Part shown: positions 55,864 through 63,919 of the stretch, piece after piece
Layout: each line of letters starts with the position of its first letter
How positions within the stretch are numbered: the stretch's first letter is position 1
Assembly: GCF_039541115.1 (NCBI RefSeq)
Contig: NZ_BAABFP010000002.1
Span: forward strand, 1,042,617-1,106,616
Origin: Angustibacter luteus
Lineage (GTDB): Bacteria > Actinomycetota > Actinomycetes > Actinomycetales > Angustibacteraceae
DNA length: 64,000 bases
Reading direction: 5' to 3'
Position numbers and translations under genes: made by a program
Notes under the pieces: model-generated
Databases searched by the model: none
What the model saw: the letters and a program-made list of their open reading frames with translations, nothing else
Told to the model about the DNA's origin: nothing

Positions 55864-56409
55864 ATGCGTGACGCAATGCCAGACGAACCCGAGATGGTGG
55901 ACCCGCACACCGGGCTAGCCAACCGGCGAGCCTTGGATGCGGTCCTGTCGCGACTTGAGACCGAGCAATCGGGTGCAGGACTGGCATACGCCTTCGTGGA
56001 CGTCGATCATCTCAAATTGGTTAACGATGAATATGGTCCCGACGTGGGCGACCAGGCACTGAGTGCCATCGCTCAACGCATCCGCAGCCAACTGCGAGCC
56101 GGGGACTTCGCGTGTCGGTATGGCGGTGAAGAGTTCCTGATCATTCTCGACAACGTTGAGGACGTTTCCCAGGTGCGCGACGTCCTGGAGCTCATGTGCA
56201 CCGCGGTAGCGCTGCCGATCCGCTACCGAGACAGCCAGCGGGCAAGCACCGGCGAGGACTCGTTGAGCTTGTCGGTGACAGTGAGCATCGGCGCAACGCT
56301 CGCCGATCGCGCGGAGCCGGCCAGCGATGCCCTGATGCGAGCGGGCAGGGCCATGTACGCGACTGCAGGGACAGGTGGAAACTGCGTCCGGCTGTACCTG
56401 CCCGAGTAG
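55864..56409 (+). CDS. Compact GGDEF diguanylate cyclase
   Basis: 181 residues, almost only a GGDEF domain: DPHTGLANRRALDAVL, VDVDHLKLVNDEYGPDVGDQAL, and active motif RYGGEEF. The RxxD product-inhibition site is intact (RAGD, five residues before GGEEF). There is no visible sensory domain and no membrane segment, so it is soluble and probably controlled by expression or partner binding. Codons such as CAT, TTG, GTT, GAA and AAT are commoner than in neighbours, suggesting relatively recent arrival. ATG at 55864 lacks a clear ribosome-binding site; an in-frame ATG is four codons later. Confidence 0.87.
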   Translation: MRDAMPDEPEMVDPHTGLANRRALDAVLSRLETEQSGAGLAYAFVDVDHLKLVNDEYGPDVGDQALSAIAQRIRSQLRAGDFACRYGGEEFLIILDNVEDVSQVRDVLELMCTAVALPIRYRDSQRASTGEDSLSLSVTVSIGATLADRAEPASDALMRAGRAMYATAGTGGNCVRLYLPE

Positions 56410-56640
56410 CTGTTGCGCGTCGGTCCCTCAGCCGTCGCTGCCACCCTCAGCGCGGCAGATCCCGGGCAGGTGTAGCCGCCTTCAACGCGGCATGTCCGGA
56501 GGCCCGGCTCATGCGGGTGCAGGTTGCCGGCCACGCGCTATCGCCTCATTAGGCTTGCCCTCATACGGACATGGCTGGCGCCTCGACGCGCGAACGAGGC
56601 GGTCCTGCCGCCTGTCCGACCTGGCCGGGAGGTGCAGGCG

Positions 56641-56808
56641 ATGACCGATGAACCGTTCGACACGGAGGTTGCCGAACCCGAGGACCCCCAACTGCTGGCC
56701 ACGCTGCGGCACAGAGTTCAGCGCGCCGTGATCCTGTGCCTGCTGGTGACCATCGTCCCGATCGTGCTCGCCGTCGTGCTCACCTGGGGCGAGCCCAATG
56801 TCGGTTAG
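56641..56808 (+). CDS. Small single-helix membrane protein
   Basis: 55 residues: acidic N-terminus (MTDEPFDTEVAEPEDPQ), short basic region, then one helix (VILCLLVTIVPIVLAVVL). GGGAGG lies eight bases before the ATG. Its stop overlaps the start region of the next small gene by 11 bases, implying coupling. No family recognised. Confidence 0.65.
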   Translation: MTDEPFDTEVAEPEDPQLLATLRHRVQRAVILCLLVTIVPIVLAVVLTWGEPNVG

Positions 56809-57088
56809 ACGACGGGACAAATTCCACCGGGCGTGGAACAACTGGTGGAACCCGCAAAGCGGCACCCGCAGGGAGAGGCTGCGCACCTGGCGAAGGGAGT
56901 TCTGGGGCAAGGACGGTTTGGTGGCCATGTACAAGTACGTGGCCAGGCGCAACCTCTCGGGTCCTGGTGACGAGACGCAAGAGGTGGGTTTGAGGGCGCA
57001 GCTGTTCATGTTCCGGTTCGTGACCCTGAGCATCCTGGTCACGTACGCCATCGTGGGGCTGTACTTCCTCTCGCCAGGTGCTCGGTAG
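56798..57088 (+). CDS. Small basic protein with C-terminal membrane helix
   Basis: 96 residues, starting within the end of the preceding gene. The first ~65 residues are strongly basic and aromatic (RRRDKFHRAWNNWWNP, RRERLRTWRREFWGKDGL), followed by a single C-terminal helix (FRFVTLSILVTYAIVGLYFL). The layout suggests a tail-anchored protein with a nucleic-acid- or lipid-contacting head, but this is speculation; no family recognised. Confidence 0.65.
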   Translation: MSVRRRDKFHRAWNNWWNPQSGTRRERLRTWRREFWGKDGLVAMYKYVARRNLSGPGDETQEVGLRAQLFMFRFVTLSILVTYAIVGLYFLSPGAR

Positions 57089-57157
57089 CTGGCCGCGAGC
57101 GCCGAACCGCGGTCATCCTCGATCTGACTGGGTCGCTCTCGATCCAGGAGCGGTGCT

Positions 57158-57328
57158 TCAGAGGCGGCTAGCGTGATGGTTCTCGCGCGCGAGGGCTGAG
57201 CCCGCAGCGCCCGTCACGTCATCCTCGATGACGGGCCTTGAGTGTGCCAAGAGGTACACAGCAATCCCCACGAGCACCAGGAGCACGAGCGCCATCACTG
57301 GGCCAACCTTGCCCCGATACCTCGTCAC
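57158..57328 (-). CDS. 56-residue single-helix membrane protein
   Basis: GTG at 57328 is preceded by GGGAGG with five-base spacing, a strong ribosome-binding site. The peptide starts with a short basic stretch (TRYRGKVGP) followed by a hydrophobic helix (VMALVLLVLVGIAVYLLA) and a polar tail with IEDD and HHASRL. Below the size many gene finders keep. It is convergent with the preceding small gene, with a 69-base gap. Function unknown. Confidence 0.6.
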   Translation of the reverse strand: MTRYRGKVGPVMALVLLVLVGIAVYLLAHSRPVIEDDVTGAAGSALARENHHASRL

Positions 57329-57487
57329 AGGCGCCTCCCTCGGACCTCTCGCGGAAGGCTAAAGCATGGTGGCCCGCTGAGCGTCGATTGTCCAAGACGC
57401 GGGGCTGATCCGAAGTCACGCCGTCCGCCGGGCATCCGAGCGTCGGCAGGACCGCTCACGCTCGGCGGCGTGACCGCTCGGTGAGAT

Positions 57488-57533
57488 GACGAAGAAGGGG
57501 CACTCCAGTCGTCCGAGGTGCCCCATCTCTGTC
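57488..57533. repeat. Imperfect inverted repeat with GGGGCAC/GTGCCCC core
   Basis: Perfect core arms GGGGCAC (57497-57503) and GTGCCCC (57518-57524) are flanked by imperfect extensions (GACGAAGAA and ATCTCTGTC), giving a 16-base arm with four mismatches and a 14-base loop. The arms resemble those of the next hairpin. Confidence 0.65.
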
Positions 57534-57569
57534 ACCTCAGCGTGGGTTCGGGATGACGGCGGCGAGATC

Positions 57570-57613
57570 AGAGAAGTGGGGCGTGGCGCCGACTTCAAGT
57601 GCCCCACTTCTCT
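57570..57613 (-). terminator. 13-base perfect inverted repeat, probable terminator of the hemL-resC-dksA operon
   Basis: AGAGAAGTGGGGC (57570-57582) and GCCCCACTTCTCT (57601-57613) are exact reverse complements around an 18-base loop. It begins 47 bases beyond the DksA-type gene stop on the minus strand. No T-run follows. Strong enough to end transcription from either side. Confidence 0.6.
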
Positions 57614-57660
57614 GGCTTCGACGGGCCGCACTCACCTCGGGAATTCCGGTCGCACGCCGG

Positions 57661-58026
57661 TTAGGCCCGATGCTGATCTCGTGCGCAGGTGATGCAGAGG
57701 CGAGCGGTTGGTCGCGCAGCGAGACGGTCAGCGCCGATCGGCTGGCCGCAACGCTCGCAGACGTCGTCCGCACCCTCAGCGAGGCGCTCGAGCGCGGCGT
57801 CGATCTCGGACAGCCGGCCGCGGGCGGCGTCCAGGACCGCGGCGAGCTGGGCCCGCTCGAAGGCGATGGTCGACCCCTCGGGGTCGTGCTCGTCGTCCGC
57901 GTTGGACGACTCTGAGGCCGCGACCACCCGGGCCATCTCGACGCTCAGCTGCTCGACCTGCTCGCCGGTGCGCTCGCGCTCGGCCGCGAGCACGGCTGAC
58001 CGGTCCGGCTCAGGAGACCCCGGCAT
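57661..58026 (-). CDS. DksA/TraR-type zinc-finger protein
   Basis: 121 residues. A long helical, Glu/Arg-rich N-terminal part (coiled coil) precedes a C4 zinc finger: CERCGQPIGADRLAARPTA then CITCARD. The DksA/TraR fold binds RNA polymerase through its secondary channel in proteobacteria; actinobacterial relatives are often annotated only as TraR/DksA zinc-finger proteins. The ATG overlaps the end of resC by 17 bases, so it is probably in the cytochrome-maturation operon, perhaps by chance of compaction. Confidence 0.88.
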   Translation of the reverse strand: MPGSPEPDRSAVLAAERERTGEQVEQLSVEMARVVAASESSNADDEHDPEGSTIAFERAQLAAVLDAARGRLSEIDAALERLAEGADDVCERCGQPIGADRLAARPTARLCITCARDQHRA

Positions 58027-58996
58027 AGCTGTGGAAGCCGACGAAGAAGATGTTCACCACGAGGAAGTTGAACAGCAGGCAGCCGAAGCCGACGATGGCG
58101 ATCCGGGCTGCCTTGCGTCCCTGCCAGCCGCGGGTGGCGCGGGCGTGCAGGTAGCCGGCGTAGACCACCCAGATGACGAAGGTCCACACCTCCTTGGGGT
58201 CCCAGCTCCAGTAGGCGCCCCAGGCGTTCTCGGCCCAGATCGCGCCGGCGACGAGCGTGAACGTCCACAGCGGGAAGGCGATCGCGTGCAGCCGGTACGA
58301 GCTCAGGTCGAGCTCGCGGGCCTTGGGCAGCGCGTCCATGAAGGAGCGGCCCACCGGCTCGCCCGCCGCCCGCCTGGACTCGCGCCGGTCCTGCGCCAGG
58401 TAGAGCACCGTGAGCGAGAAGGCGAGCGTGAGCAGCGCGGAGGCGATGAACGCGACGCTGACGTGGATGGCCAGCCAGTAGCTCTTCAGCGACGGGACGA
58501 CCTGGGCTGCCTTGGTGTACAGCACGACCACGGCCAGGCCGAGGGTGAGCAGCACCGGCCCGACGACGAAGGCGCCGAGGTAGCGCAGGTCGCGCCAGCG
58601 CAGGGCCAGCACGTAGACCAGGGTCACCACGGCCGCGCCGGCCACCGAGAACTCGAACATGTTGCTCCACGGCGGCCGGTGCACGGCCACCCCGCGGAAC
58701 GCGACAGCCGCGATGTGCAGCAACAGGGCCAGGATCGTCAGGGACGTGCCGATTGCGGCCGCCTGGCGCCGCTCGGGCACCGGCGCCGCGGGAACCTCCG
58801 GGACGGACGACGACCCGCCGGCTGACACGGTCGCCAGCTCGCGCTGGTCGGCCCGGGCCGCGTCGCGGATCCGCTCGGCGCGCGCCGCCCCGCCGGCCAG
58901 ATCCATCGTGTACGCGATGAAGGCGCACGCGTAGGCGGCCATCGCGCCGTACAGCAGCAGGTTGGCCTGGTTGGCCAGGGTCTCGTTGACGCTCAC
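58010..58996 (-). CDS. resC: Cytochrome c biogenesis protein CcsA/ResC (heme handling)
   Basis: 328-residue multi-pass membrane protein of system II cytochrome c maturation, which moves heme out and attaches it to apocytochrome c with ResB. The Trp-rich heme motif is AENAWGAYWSWDPKEVW, with flanking His residues (LLLHIAAV, AIHVSVAF, GFHSYAG). About eight helices. The ATG overlaps the resB stop (four bases). A ~45-residue Ala/Pro-rich cytoplasmic loop follows the first helix. Confidence 0.95.
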   Translation of the reverse strand: MSVNETLANQANLLLYGAMAAYACAFIAYTMDLAGGAARAERIRDAARADQRELATVSAGGSSSVPEVPAAPVPERRQAAAIGTSLTILALLLHIAAVAFRGVAVHRPPWSNMFEFSVAGAAVVTLVYVLALRWRDLRYLGAFVVGPVLLTLGLAVVVLYTKAAQVVPSLKSYWLAIHVSVAFIASALLTLAFSLTVLYLAQDRRESRRAAGEPVGRSFMDALPKARELDLSSYRLHAIAFPLWTFTLVAGAIWAENAWGAYWSWDPKEVWTFVIWVVYAGYLHARATRGWQGRKAARIAIVGFGCLLFNFLVVNIFFVGFHSYAGVS

Positions 58997-60597
58997 GCGT
59001 CCCTCCTCGTCGCCGCTGCGGGGTCGAGCTGGTCCAGCAACCGTGCCAGCTCGTCGTCCAGCCCGGTGTCCTCACCCCGCGAGAGGCCACCGACCTCGAC
59101 CAGCGTACGGCCCTCGCCGTCCGCCCGCCTCACCCGGACGAACACCCGCCGGCGGGGCACGAACAGCGACAGCGCCAGGCCGAGCATCGCGGCGATGGCC
59201 GCGCCGAGCGCCCAGACCTTGCCGGGGTCGTGCCGGATCGACAGGCCCGCGAAGCGCTCCACCCGTTCGAAGGTGACGGAGCCCTTGCCGTCCGGCAGCT
59301 GCACCGTCTCGCCGGGCCGAAGCAGCGCGCGGAACGTGTCGCCGTCCGCGGTCTTCAGCGCCTTCATCCCCTGCACGTCGAGCGTGTAGACCGACTGCGC
59401 CGTCCCGGCGCTGAGGCCGAGGTCGCCCTCCATGACGGTGAACAGCAGGGCCGGGTCGATCGCGTCCGGGAAGACCGAGCGCGGCATGCCGTCGACCGTC
59501 GCCACCGTGGGCAGGAACTGGCCGATCAGGCCGAGCTGCTTCGGCTCGGCGCCGGGCGCCTTCACGACCCCCGTCGAGGTGTAGTTGCCGTCCTGCGGCA
59601 GGAACGGCGTCGCGTCGGAGTAGACCACCTGGCCGGTGCTGTCGCGCATGGTGATCACCGGGGCGTACCCGTTGCCCAGCAGGAAGACCGACGCGCCACC
59701 GATGTGCAACGGGTGGTTCACCCGGATCGTGCTGGCCTCGGCCTTCGCGTCGGGGTCGCTGCGCGAGGTCACGCTGGCCTGGAACTCCCGCGGCGCCCCG
59801 CGCTGCGTCGCCTGCTTCTCGAACAGCACCTTCATCGACTTCACGTCGATCGAGAACGGTGGCAGGGCCTCCGAGTTCACCCACGGGCCGGGGTCGATCG
59901 TGTCGTACGAGCTCACGGTGTTGCTGAACGTCGTGCCGACCGGCACGATCACGTCCCCGCGCCAGCCGAACAGGTGCCCAAACGCGACGGCTACGAGCAG
60001 CACCACCAGCGAGAGGTGGAAGAGCAGGTTGCCGCTCTCGCGCAGGTAGCCGCGCTCGGCGCTGACCGCGTCGTCGGTGACCTGGACCCGGAACCGCCTG
60101 CCCCGCAACGCCTTTCGCGCGGCGTCGAGGACGACGTCCGGCTCCTGGTCGAGCTCGGCGGTGCGATGGGCGGGAAGCCGGTCCAGCCGAGCCGGGGTGC
60201 GCGGCGGCTGCGCCCGCAACGCCTTCAGGTGCACCTTCGTCCGCGGCAGCACGCAGCCGACCAGGGAGATGAACAGCAGCAGGTAGATGGCCGAGAACCA
60301 GACGGAGGCGAAGACGTCGAACCCGCCGACCCGATCGATCCACGGCCCGGACGTCGGGTGCGCCTGAAGGTACGCCGTGACCTTCCCGGCATCGATCCCC
60401 CGTTGCGGCAGAACCGAACCCGGCACCGCGGCGACCGCGAGCAGCAGCAGCAGGAACAGCGCCGTACGCATGCTCGTCAGCTGGCGCCAGACGAAGCGCA
60501 GCGACCCCAGGACGCCCAGTCGCGGCTGGGTCGGGCCGGCAGGCTTCTTGGCGCGTTCCTGGGTCGGCTCGTCCGTCGACTCGTCGGTGGTGGTCAC
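58993..60597 (-). CDS. resB: Cytochrome c biogenesis protein ResB
   Basis: 534-residue ResB/Ccs1 partner of ResC. Three N-terminal helices (ALFLLLLLAVAAVPGSVLPQR; IYLLLFISLVGCVLPR; LLFHLSLVVLLVAVAFGHLFG), a large extracytoplasmic beta domain, and a final helix near LGLALSLFVPRRRVFVRV. VNHPLHIGGASVFLLGNGYAP is a family hallmark, and the FHLS His is a heme-ligand candidate. GTG start overlaps the ccdA stop. Confidence 0.95.
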   Translation of the reverse strand: MTTTDESTDEPTQERAKKPAGPTQPRLGVLGSLRFVWRQLTSMRTALFLLLLLAVAAVPGSVLPQRGIDAGKVTAYLQAHPTSGPWIDRVGGFDVFASVWFSAIYLLLFISLVGCVLPRTKVHLKALRAQPPRTPARLDRLPAHRTAELDQEPDVVLDAARKALRGRRFRVQVTDDAVSAERGYLRESGNLLFHLSLVVLLVAVAFGHLFGWRGDVIVPVGTTFSNTVSSYDTIDPGPWVNSEALPPFSIDVKSMKVLFEKQATQRGAPREFQASVTSRSDPDAKAEASTIRVNHPLHIGGASVFLLGNGYAPVITMRDSTGQVVYSDATPFLPQDGNYTSTGVVKAPGAEPKQLGLIGQFLPTVATVDGMPRSVFPDAIDPALLFTVMEGDLGLSAGTAQSVYTLDVQGMKALKTADGDTFRALLRPGETVQLPDGKGSVTFERVERFAGLSIRHDPGKVWALGAAIAAMLGLALSLFVPRRRVFVRVRRADGEGRTLVEVGGLSRGEDTGLDDELARLLDQLDPAAATRRDA

Positions 60598-61331
60598 ACC
60601 GGCACCTCGAAGCTGAGGATCTGGTTCGACAGCCGGGACATCAGGTCGCCCCAGACGCCCGTCACCATGAGCACGCCGATGACGACGAGCAGCGTGCCGC
60701 CGGCCAGCTGCAGCTGGCGCTGGTGGCGGCGCATCCAGCCCAGGCTCGTGGCGGCCCGGGAGTAGCCCAGCGCGACCAGGACGAACGGGATGCCCAGGCC
60801 CAGGCTGTAGGCCACGGCGAGCGCGACGCCGCGGGCCGCACCACCGCCCTCACCGGTGGCGAGCGCGATCACGGCGGCCAGCGTCGGGCTGGTGCACGGC
60901 GTCCAGCCGATCGCGAAGATCGCGCCCAGCACCGGTGCGCCGACCAGTCCGGCCGTCGGCCGCCACGACGGCTTGGCCATCCGCCCGCTGCCGGGCAGCA
61001 CCCCGATGAACAGCAACCCCAGCGCGATCACGACGACGCCGAGCACCCGCAGCAGCGCGTCCTGGTGGCCGATGAGCTGCTGGGCGAGCAGGCTGAACGT
61101 CACGGTCATGATGACGAAGACGACCGTGAACCCGGCCACGAACAGCGCGGCGCCAGTGACCATCCGGCTGCGTCGACGCTGCTCCAGCGACGGCCCACCC
61201 AGGCCCGTGACGTAGCCGAGGTAGCCCGGCACCAATGGCAGCACGCAGGGCGAGGCGAACGAGACCAGGCCGGCCAGCGCCGCGACCAGCAGCGCCACCG
61301 GCATCGACCCCGAGCTCACCAGGTCGCTCAC
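60594..61331 (-). CDS. ccdA: Thiol-disulfide transporter CcdA
   Basis: 245-residue six-helix membrane protein that carries electrons across the membrane to reduce ResA and, through it, the cysteines of apocytochrome c. The reactive cysteines are in SFASPCVLPLVPGYL (Cys29) and GWTPCTSPTLAAV in the fourth helix region. GTG start ten bases after the resA stop. Confidence 0.95.
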   Translation of the reverse strand: MSDLVSSGSMPVALLVAALAGLVSFASPCVLPLVPGYLGYVTGLGGPSLEQRRRSRMVTGAALFVAGFTVVFVIMTVTFSLLAQQLIGHQDALLRVLGVVVIALGLLFIGVLPGSGRMAKPSWRPTAGLVGAPVLGAIFAIGWTPCTSPTLAAVIALATGEGGGAARGVALAVAYSLGLGIPFVLVALGYSRAATSLGWMRRHQRQLQLAGGTLLVVIGVLMVTGVWGDLMSRLSNQILSFEVPV

Positions 61332-61341
61332 GCGGCGCCCC

Positions 61342-61929
61342 TCATGCGGGCTGCTCGTCCAGGACGTCCTGCACCATGTCGCGCAGGACGGATCCGGTGA
61401 CCTCGCCCGAGATCCGCCCGGCGAGCCGGCCCTCGCGGTCCAGCACCAGGGTCGTCGGGGTGGCGTTCGCCTTGCCCTTCATCTGCAGCAGGACGCCGCC
61501 GCCGTCCCAGGCCAGGGACGGGTAGCTGATCTTCATGCGCCGCTGGAACGCCAACCCGGTGGCCGCCGACTCGCGGATGTCCACCCCGAGGAACTGCACG
61601 TCCTCGCCGGCCAGCTCCTGCGACGTCTTCTCCAGACCCGGCGCCTCGGCGTTGCACGGCGGGCACCACGAGCCCCACTTGTTCAGCACGACGACCTTGC
61701 CGAGGTAGGTCGACGAGTCGATCGCCTTGCCCTCCAACGTCTTGCCCTGCACCCGGATCTTCGTGCTGCGATCGGTCGGCGCGATCTGCTCGACCGTGCC
61801 GTCGCCCGCTACGTAGCCCTTGCCGTCCCCCGCATTCGCCTGTGCGGCAACGGAGTTGGGGTCGTCACTGCACGCGCTGGTCAACGCGACCGCGGCCAGC
61901 ACGATGCCAGCGAGGGCCAGGCGACGCAT
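61342..61929 (-). CDS. resA: Thioredoxin-like lipoprotein ResA/TlpA
   Basis: 195-residue extracytoplasmic thiol reductase. Lipobox LTSAC (Cys20) marks a lipoprotein; the active site is WCPPC (Cys89, Cys92) after VVVLNKWGS, and a cis-Pro loop (NATPTTLVL) follows. It reduces apocytochrome c before heme attachment. ATG overlaps the phosphoglycerate-mutase-family gene stop by one base (TGATG). Confidence 0.95.
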   Translation of the reverse strand: MRRLALAGIVLAAVALTSACSDDPNSVAAQANAGDGKGYVAGDGTVEQIAPTDRSTKIRVQGKTLEGKAIDSSTYLGKVVVLNKWGSWCPPCNAEAPGLEKTSQELAGEDVQFLGVDIRESAATGLAFQRRMKISYPSLAWDGGGVLLQMKGKANATPTTLVLDREGRLAGRISGEVTGSVLRDMVQDVLDEQPA

Positions 61930-62570
61930 CAGGCACCCACGACCTTGCTCGCGCCGGGCAGCAGGCTGGCCGCCGGCTCGCTGAAGTCGATCGCCACGAG
62001 CCGGTCGTCGTCGTAGGTCAGCGAGGTGAGCGAGGCCAGGCTGCACTGGCGCTTGCGCGGGTCGTGCCACAGCCGGCGGTCCTCCAGCTTGAGCCGGGCG
62101 ATCCACACCGGGGACTGGTGCGAGACCAGCACGGCCTCGTGCCCGGCTGCCTGGTCACGGGCCAGCTCGACCGCCGCGACCATGCGGGCCGCGATCTGCT
62201 CGTACGGCTCACCCCAGGACGGGCGGAACGGGTTGACCATCTTCGGCCAGTGCGAGGGGTGGCGCAGCGAGCCGTCGCCGATGCCGAACGTCAGGCCCTC
62301 GAAGTGGTTGCCCGCCTCGATCAGGCGGACGTCCAGCCGGACGTCCACCTCGTGCGCCGCCGCGATCGGCGCCGCCGTCTCCTGCGCCCGCTCCAGCGGC
62401 GAGGAGACCACCGTCGTGACGTCGTGGTCCTTCAGGTGGGCCGCGACGAGGTCGGCCATCCGGCGTCCACGGTCGGACAGGTGGTACCCGGGCAGGCGCC
62501 CGTAGAGCACCCCCTCGGGGTTGTGCACCTCACCGTGCCGCAGGAGGTGGACGACGGTGCGCTGGCTCAC
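61929..62570 (-). CDS. Histidine phosphatase / phosphoglycerate-mutase family protein
   Basis: 213 residues, branch 1 histidine phosphatase: [20 protein letters not shown] carries the RHG motif, [11 protein letters not shown] the second Arg, and VSHQSPVW the second His. This GpmB-type protein lies between hemL and resA in many actinobacteria as I remember. The substrate is not known; true glycolytic mutase activity is unlikely. GTG at 62570 overlaps the hemL stop. Confidence 0.9.
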   Translation of the reverse strand: MSQRTVVHLLRHGEVHNPEGVLYGRLPGYHLSDRGRRMADLVAAHLKDHDVTTVVSSPLERAQETAAPIAAAHEVDVRLDVRLIEAGNHFEGLTFGIGDGSLRHPSHWPKMVNPFRPSWGEPYEQIAARMVAAVELARDQAAGHEAVLVSHQSPVWIARLKLEDRRLWHDPRKRQCSLASLTSLTYDDDRLVAIDFSEPAASLLPGASKVVGA

Positions 62571-63919
62571 CCGGGGGTCCCTTCGGTGGTCGGTACGGAC
62601 GCTTCGGCGGCGGCGCGGGCGGCCACCGGCAGCGCCGCGAGGACGCGCTCGACGGCGGCGTCGTCGTGCGCGGCCGAGACGAACCACGCCTCGAACGCGC
62701 TCGGCGGCAGGTGCACGCCCTCACGCAGCATGGCGTGGAAGAAGCCGCGGAACGCGTCGGCGTCCTGGGTGCGCGCGGCCTCGTAGTCGCGCACCGGCTG
62801 GTCGGTGAAGAAGACGCTGAACATGCTGCCCGCGTGCTGCACGACGTGCGGCACCCCGGCCTCGTCGAGCGCCTTCGACGCGTGCCCGGCGATCGTGTCG
62901 GCCACCACCTGGATCCGGTCGTAGACGTCGTCCGTGCAGGCCTGCAGGGTGGCCAGGCCCGCGGCGGTCGCGATCGGGTTTCCGGACAGCGTGCCCGCCT
63001 GGTACACGGGCCCGGACGGCGCGAGCTGGGCCATCAGGTCCGCGCGGCCGCCGAAGGCCGCGGCCGGGAAGCCGCCGCCCATCACCTTGCCGAACGTGAA
63101 CAGGTCCGGCGCACCCCCGTCGTACGGGCCTTCGAGTCCGTACCAACCCGAGCGCGAGCAGCGGAAGCCCGTCATCACCTCGTCGCTGACCAGCAGCGCG
63201 CCGTGCGCGGCGGTGACCCGGCGCAGGGCCGCGGTGAACCCTGGCTCCGGCGGGACGACGCCCATGTTGCCGGGCGCGGCCTCGGTGATGACGCAGGCGA
63301 TCTGGTCGCCGTGCTCGGCGAAGACGGCCTCCAGCGCGGGCACGTCGTTGTAGGGGACGACGAGGGTGTCGGCCGCAGAGGCGCCGGTGACGCCCGGGCT
63401 GTCCGGCAGGGCGAAGGTGGCCAGGCCGCTGCCGGCCGAGGCGAGCAGCGCATCGACGTGGCCGTGGTAGCAGCCGGAGAACTTCACGATCTTGGACCGG
63501 CCGGTGGCGCCGCGGGCGAGACGGATCGCGCTCATCGTGGCCTCGGTGCCGCTGCTGACCAAGCGCACCTGCTCGACCGGCTCGACGCGGGCCACGATCT
63601 CCTCGGCGAGCAGCACCTCGTTCTCGCTCGGGGTGCCGAAGCTGAAGCCGTGCTCGGCGGCCGACCGGACGGCGTCCAGCACGCGCGGGTCGGCGTGACC
63701 GAGGATCATCGGTCCCCACGAGCAGACGAGGTCGACGTACTCACGCCCGTCCGCGTCGTACAGGTAGGGGCCTTTCGCGCGGGCGGTGAAGCGCGGCGTC
63801 CCGCCGACGGCGCGGAACGCGCGCACCGGCGAGTTGACCCCGCCGGGGGTGACGCGCAGCGCGCGCTCGAACAGCGCGGCGCTGGCGGGGGCCTCGTCCG
63901 GGTAGGTCACGGGCGCCAT
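62567..63919 (-). CDS. hemL: Glutamate-1-semialdehyde 2,1-aminomutase
   Basis: 450-residue PLP enzyme that isomerises glutamate-1-semialdehyde to 5-aminolevulinate in the C5 heme pathway. PLP lysine is in [12 protein letters not shown] (about residue 278), with [32 protein letters not shown] and [10 protein letters not shown] upstream and [10 protein letters not shown] after. ATG at 63919 ([11 protein letters not shown]); a GTG three codons later is the alternative. First gene of an operon that goes on to cytochrome c assembly, linking heme supply to its use. The rest of the window (63920-64000) is upstream sequence. Confidence 0.96.
   Translation of the reverse strand: MAPVTYPDEAPASAALFERALRVTPGGVNSPVRAFRAVGGTPRFTARAKGPYLYDADGREYVDLVCSWGPMILGHADPRVLDAVRSAAEHGFSFGTPSENEVLLAEEIVARVEPVEQVRLVSSGTEATMSAIRLARGATGRSKIVKFSGCYHGHVDALLASAGSGLATFALPDSPGVTGASAADTLVVPYNDVPALEAVFAEHGDQIACVITEAAPGNMGVVPPEPGFTAALRRVTAAHGALLVSDEVMTGFRCSRSGWYGLEGPYDGGAPDLFTFGKVMGGGFPAAAFGGRADLMAQLAPSGPVYQAGTLSGNPIATAAGLATLQACTDDVYDRIQVVADTIAGHASKALDEAGVPHVVQHAGSMFSVFFTDQPVRDYEAARTQDADAFRGFFHAMLREGVHLPPSAFEAWFVSAAHDDAAVERVLAALPVAARAAAEASVPTTEGTPG

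Larger units (their letters stand above)
57329..57660. other. Gap with two hairpins and no gene
   Basis: About 330 bases between the 56-residue gene and the DksA-type gene. Apart from the promoter side of the small gene it contains two related inverted repeats, listed separately. Short open frames are present but have no protein-like composition. Confidence 0.5.

Noticed and set aside
56549..56560. TTAGGCTTGCCC before the small membrane genes as an iron box
   Set aside because: Only the left half resembles the consensus; the right half-site is missing.
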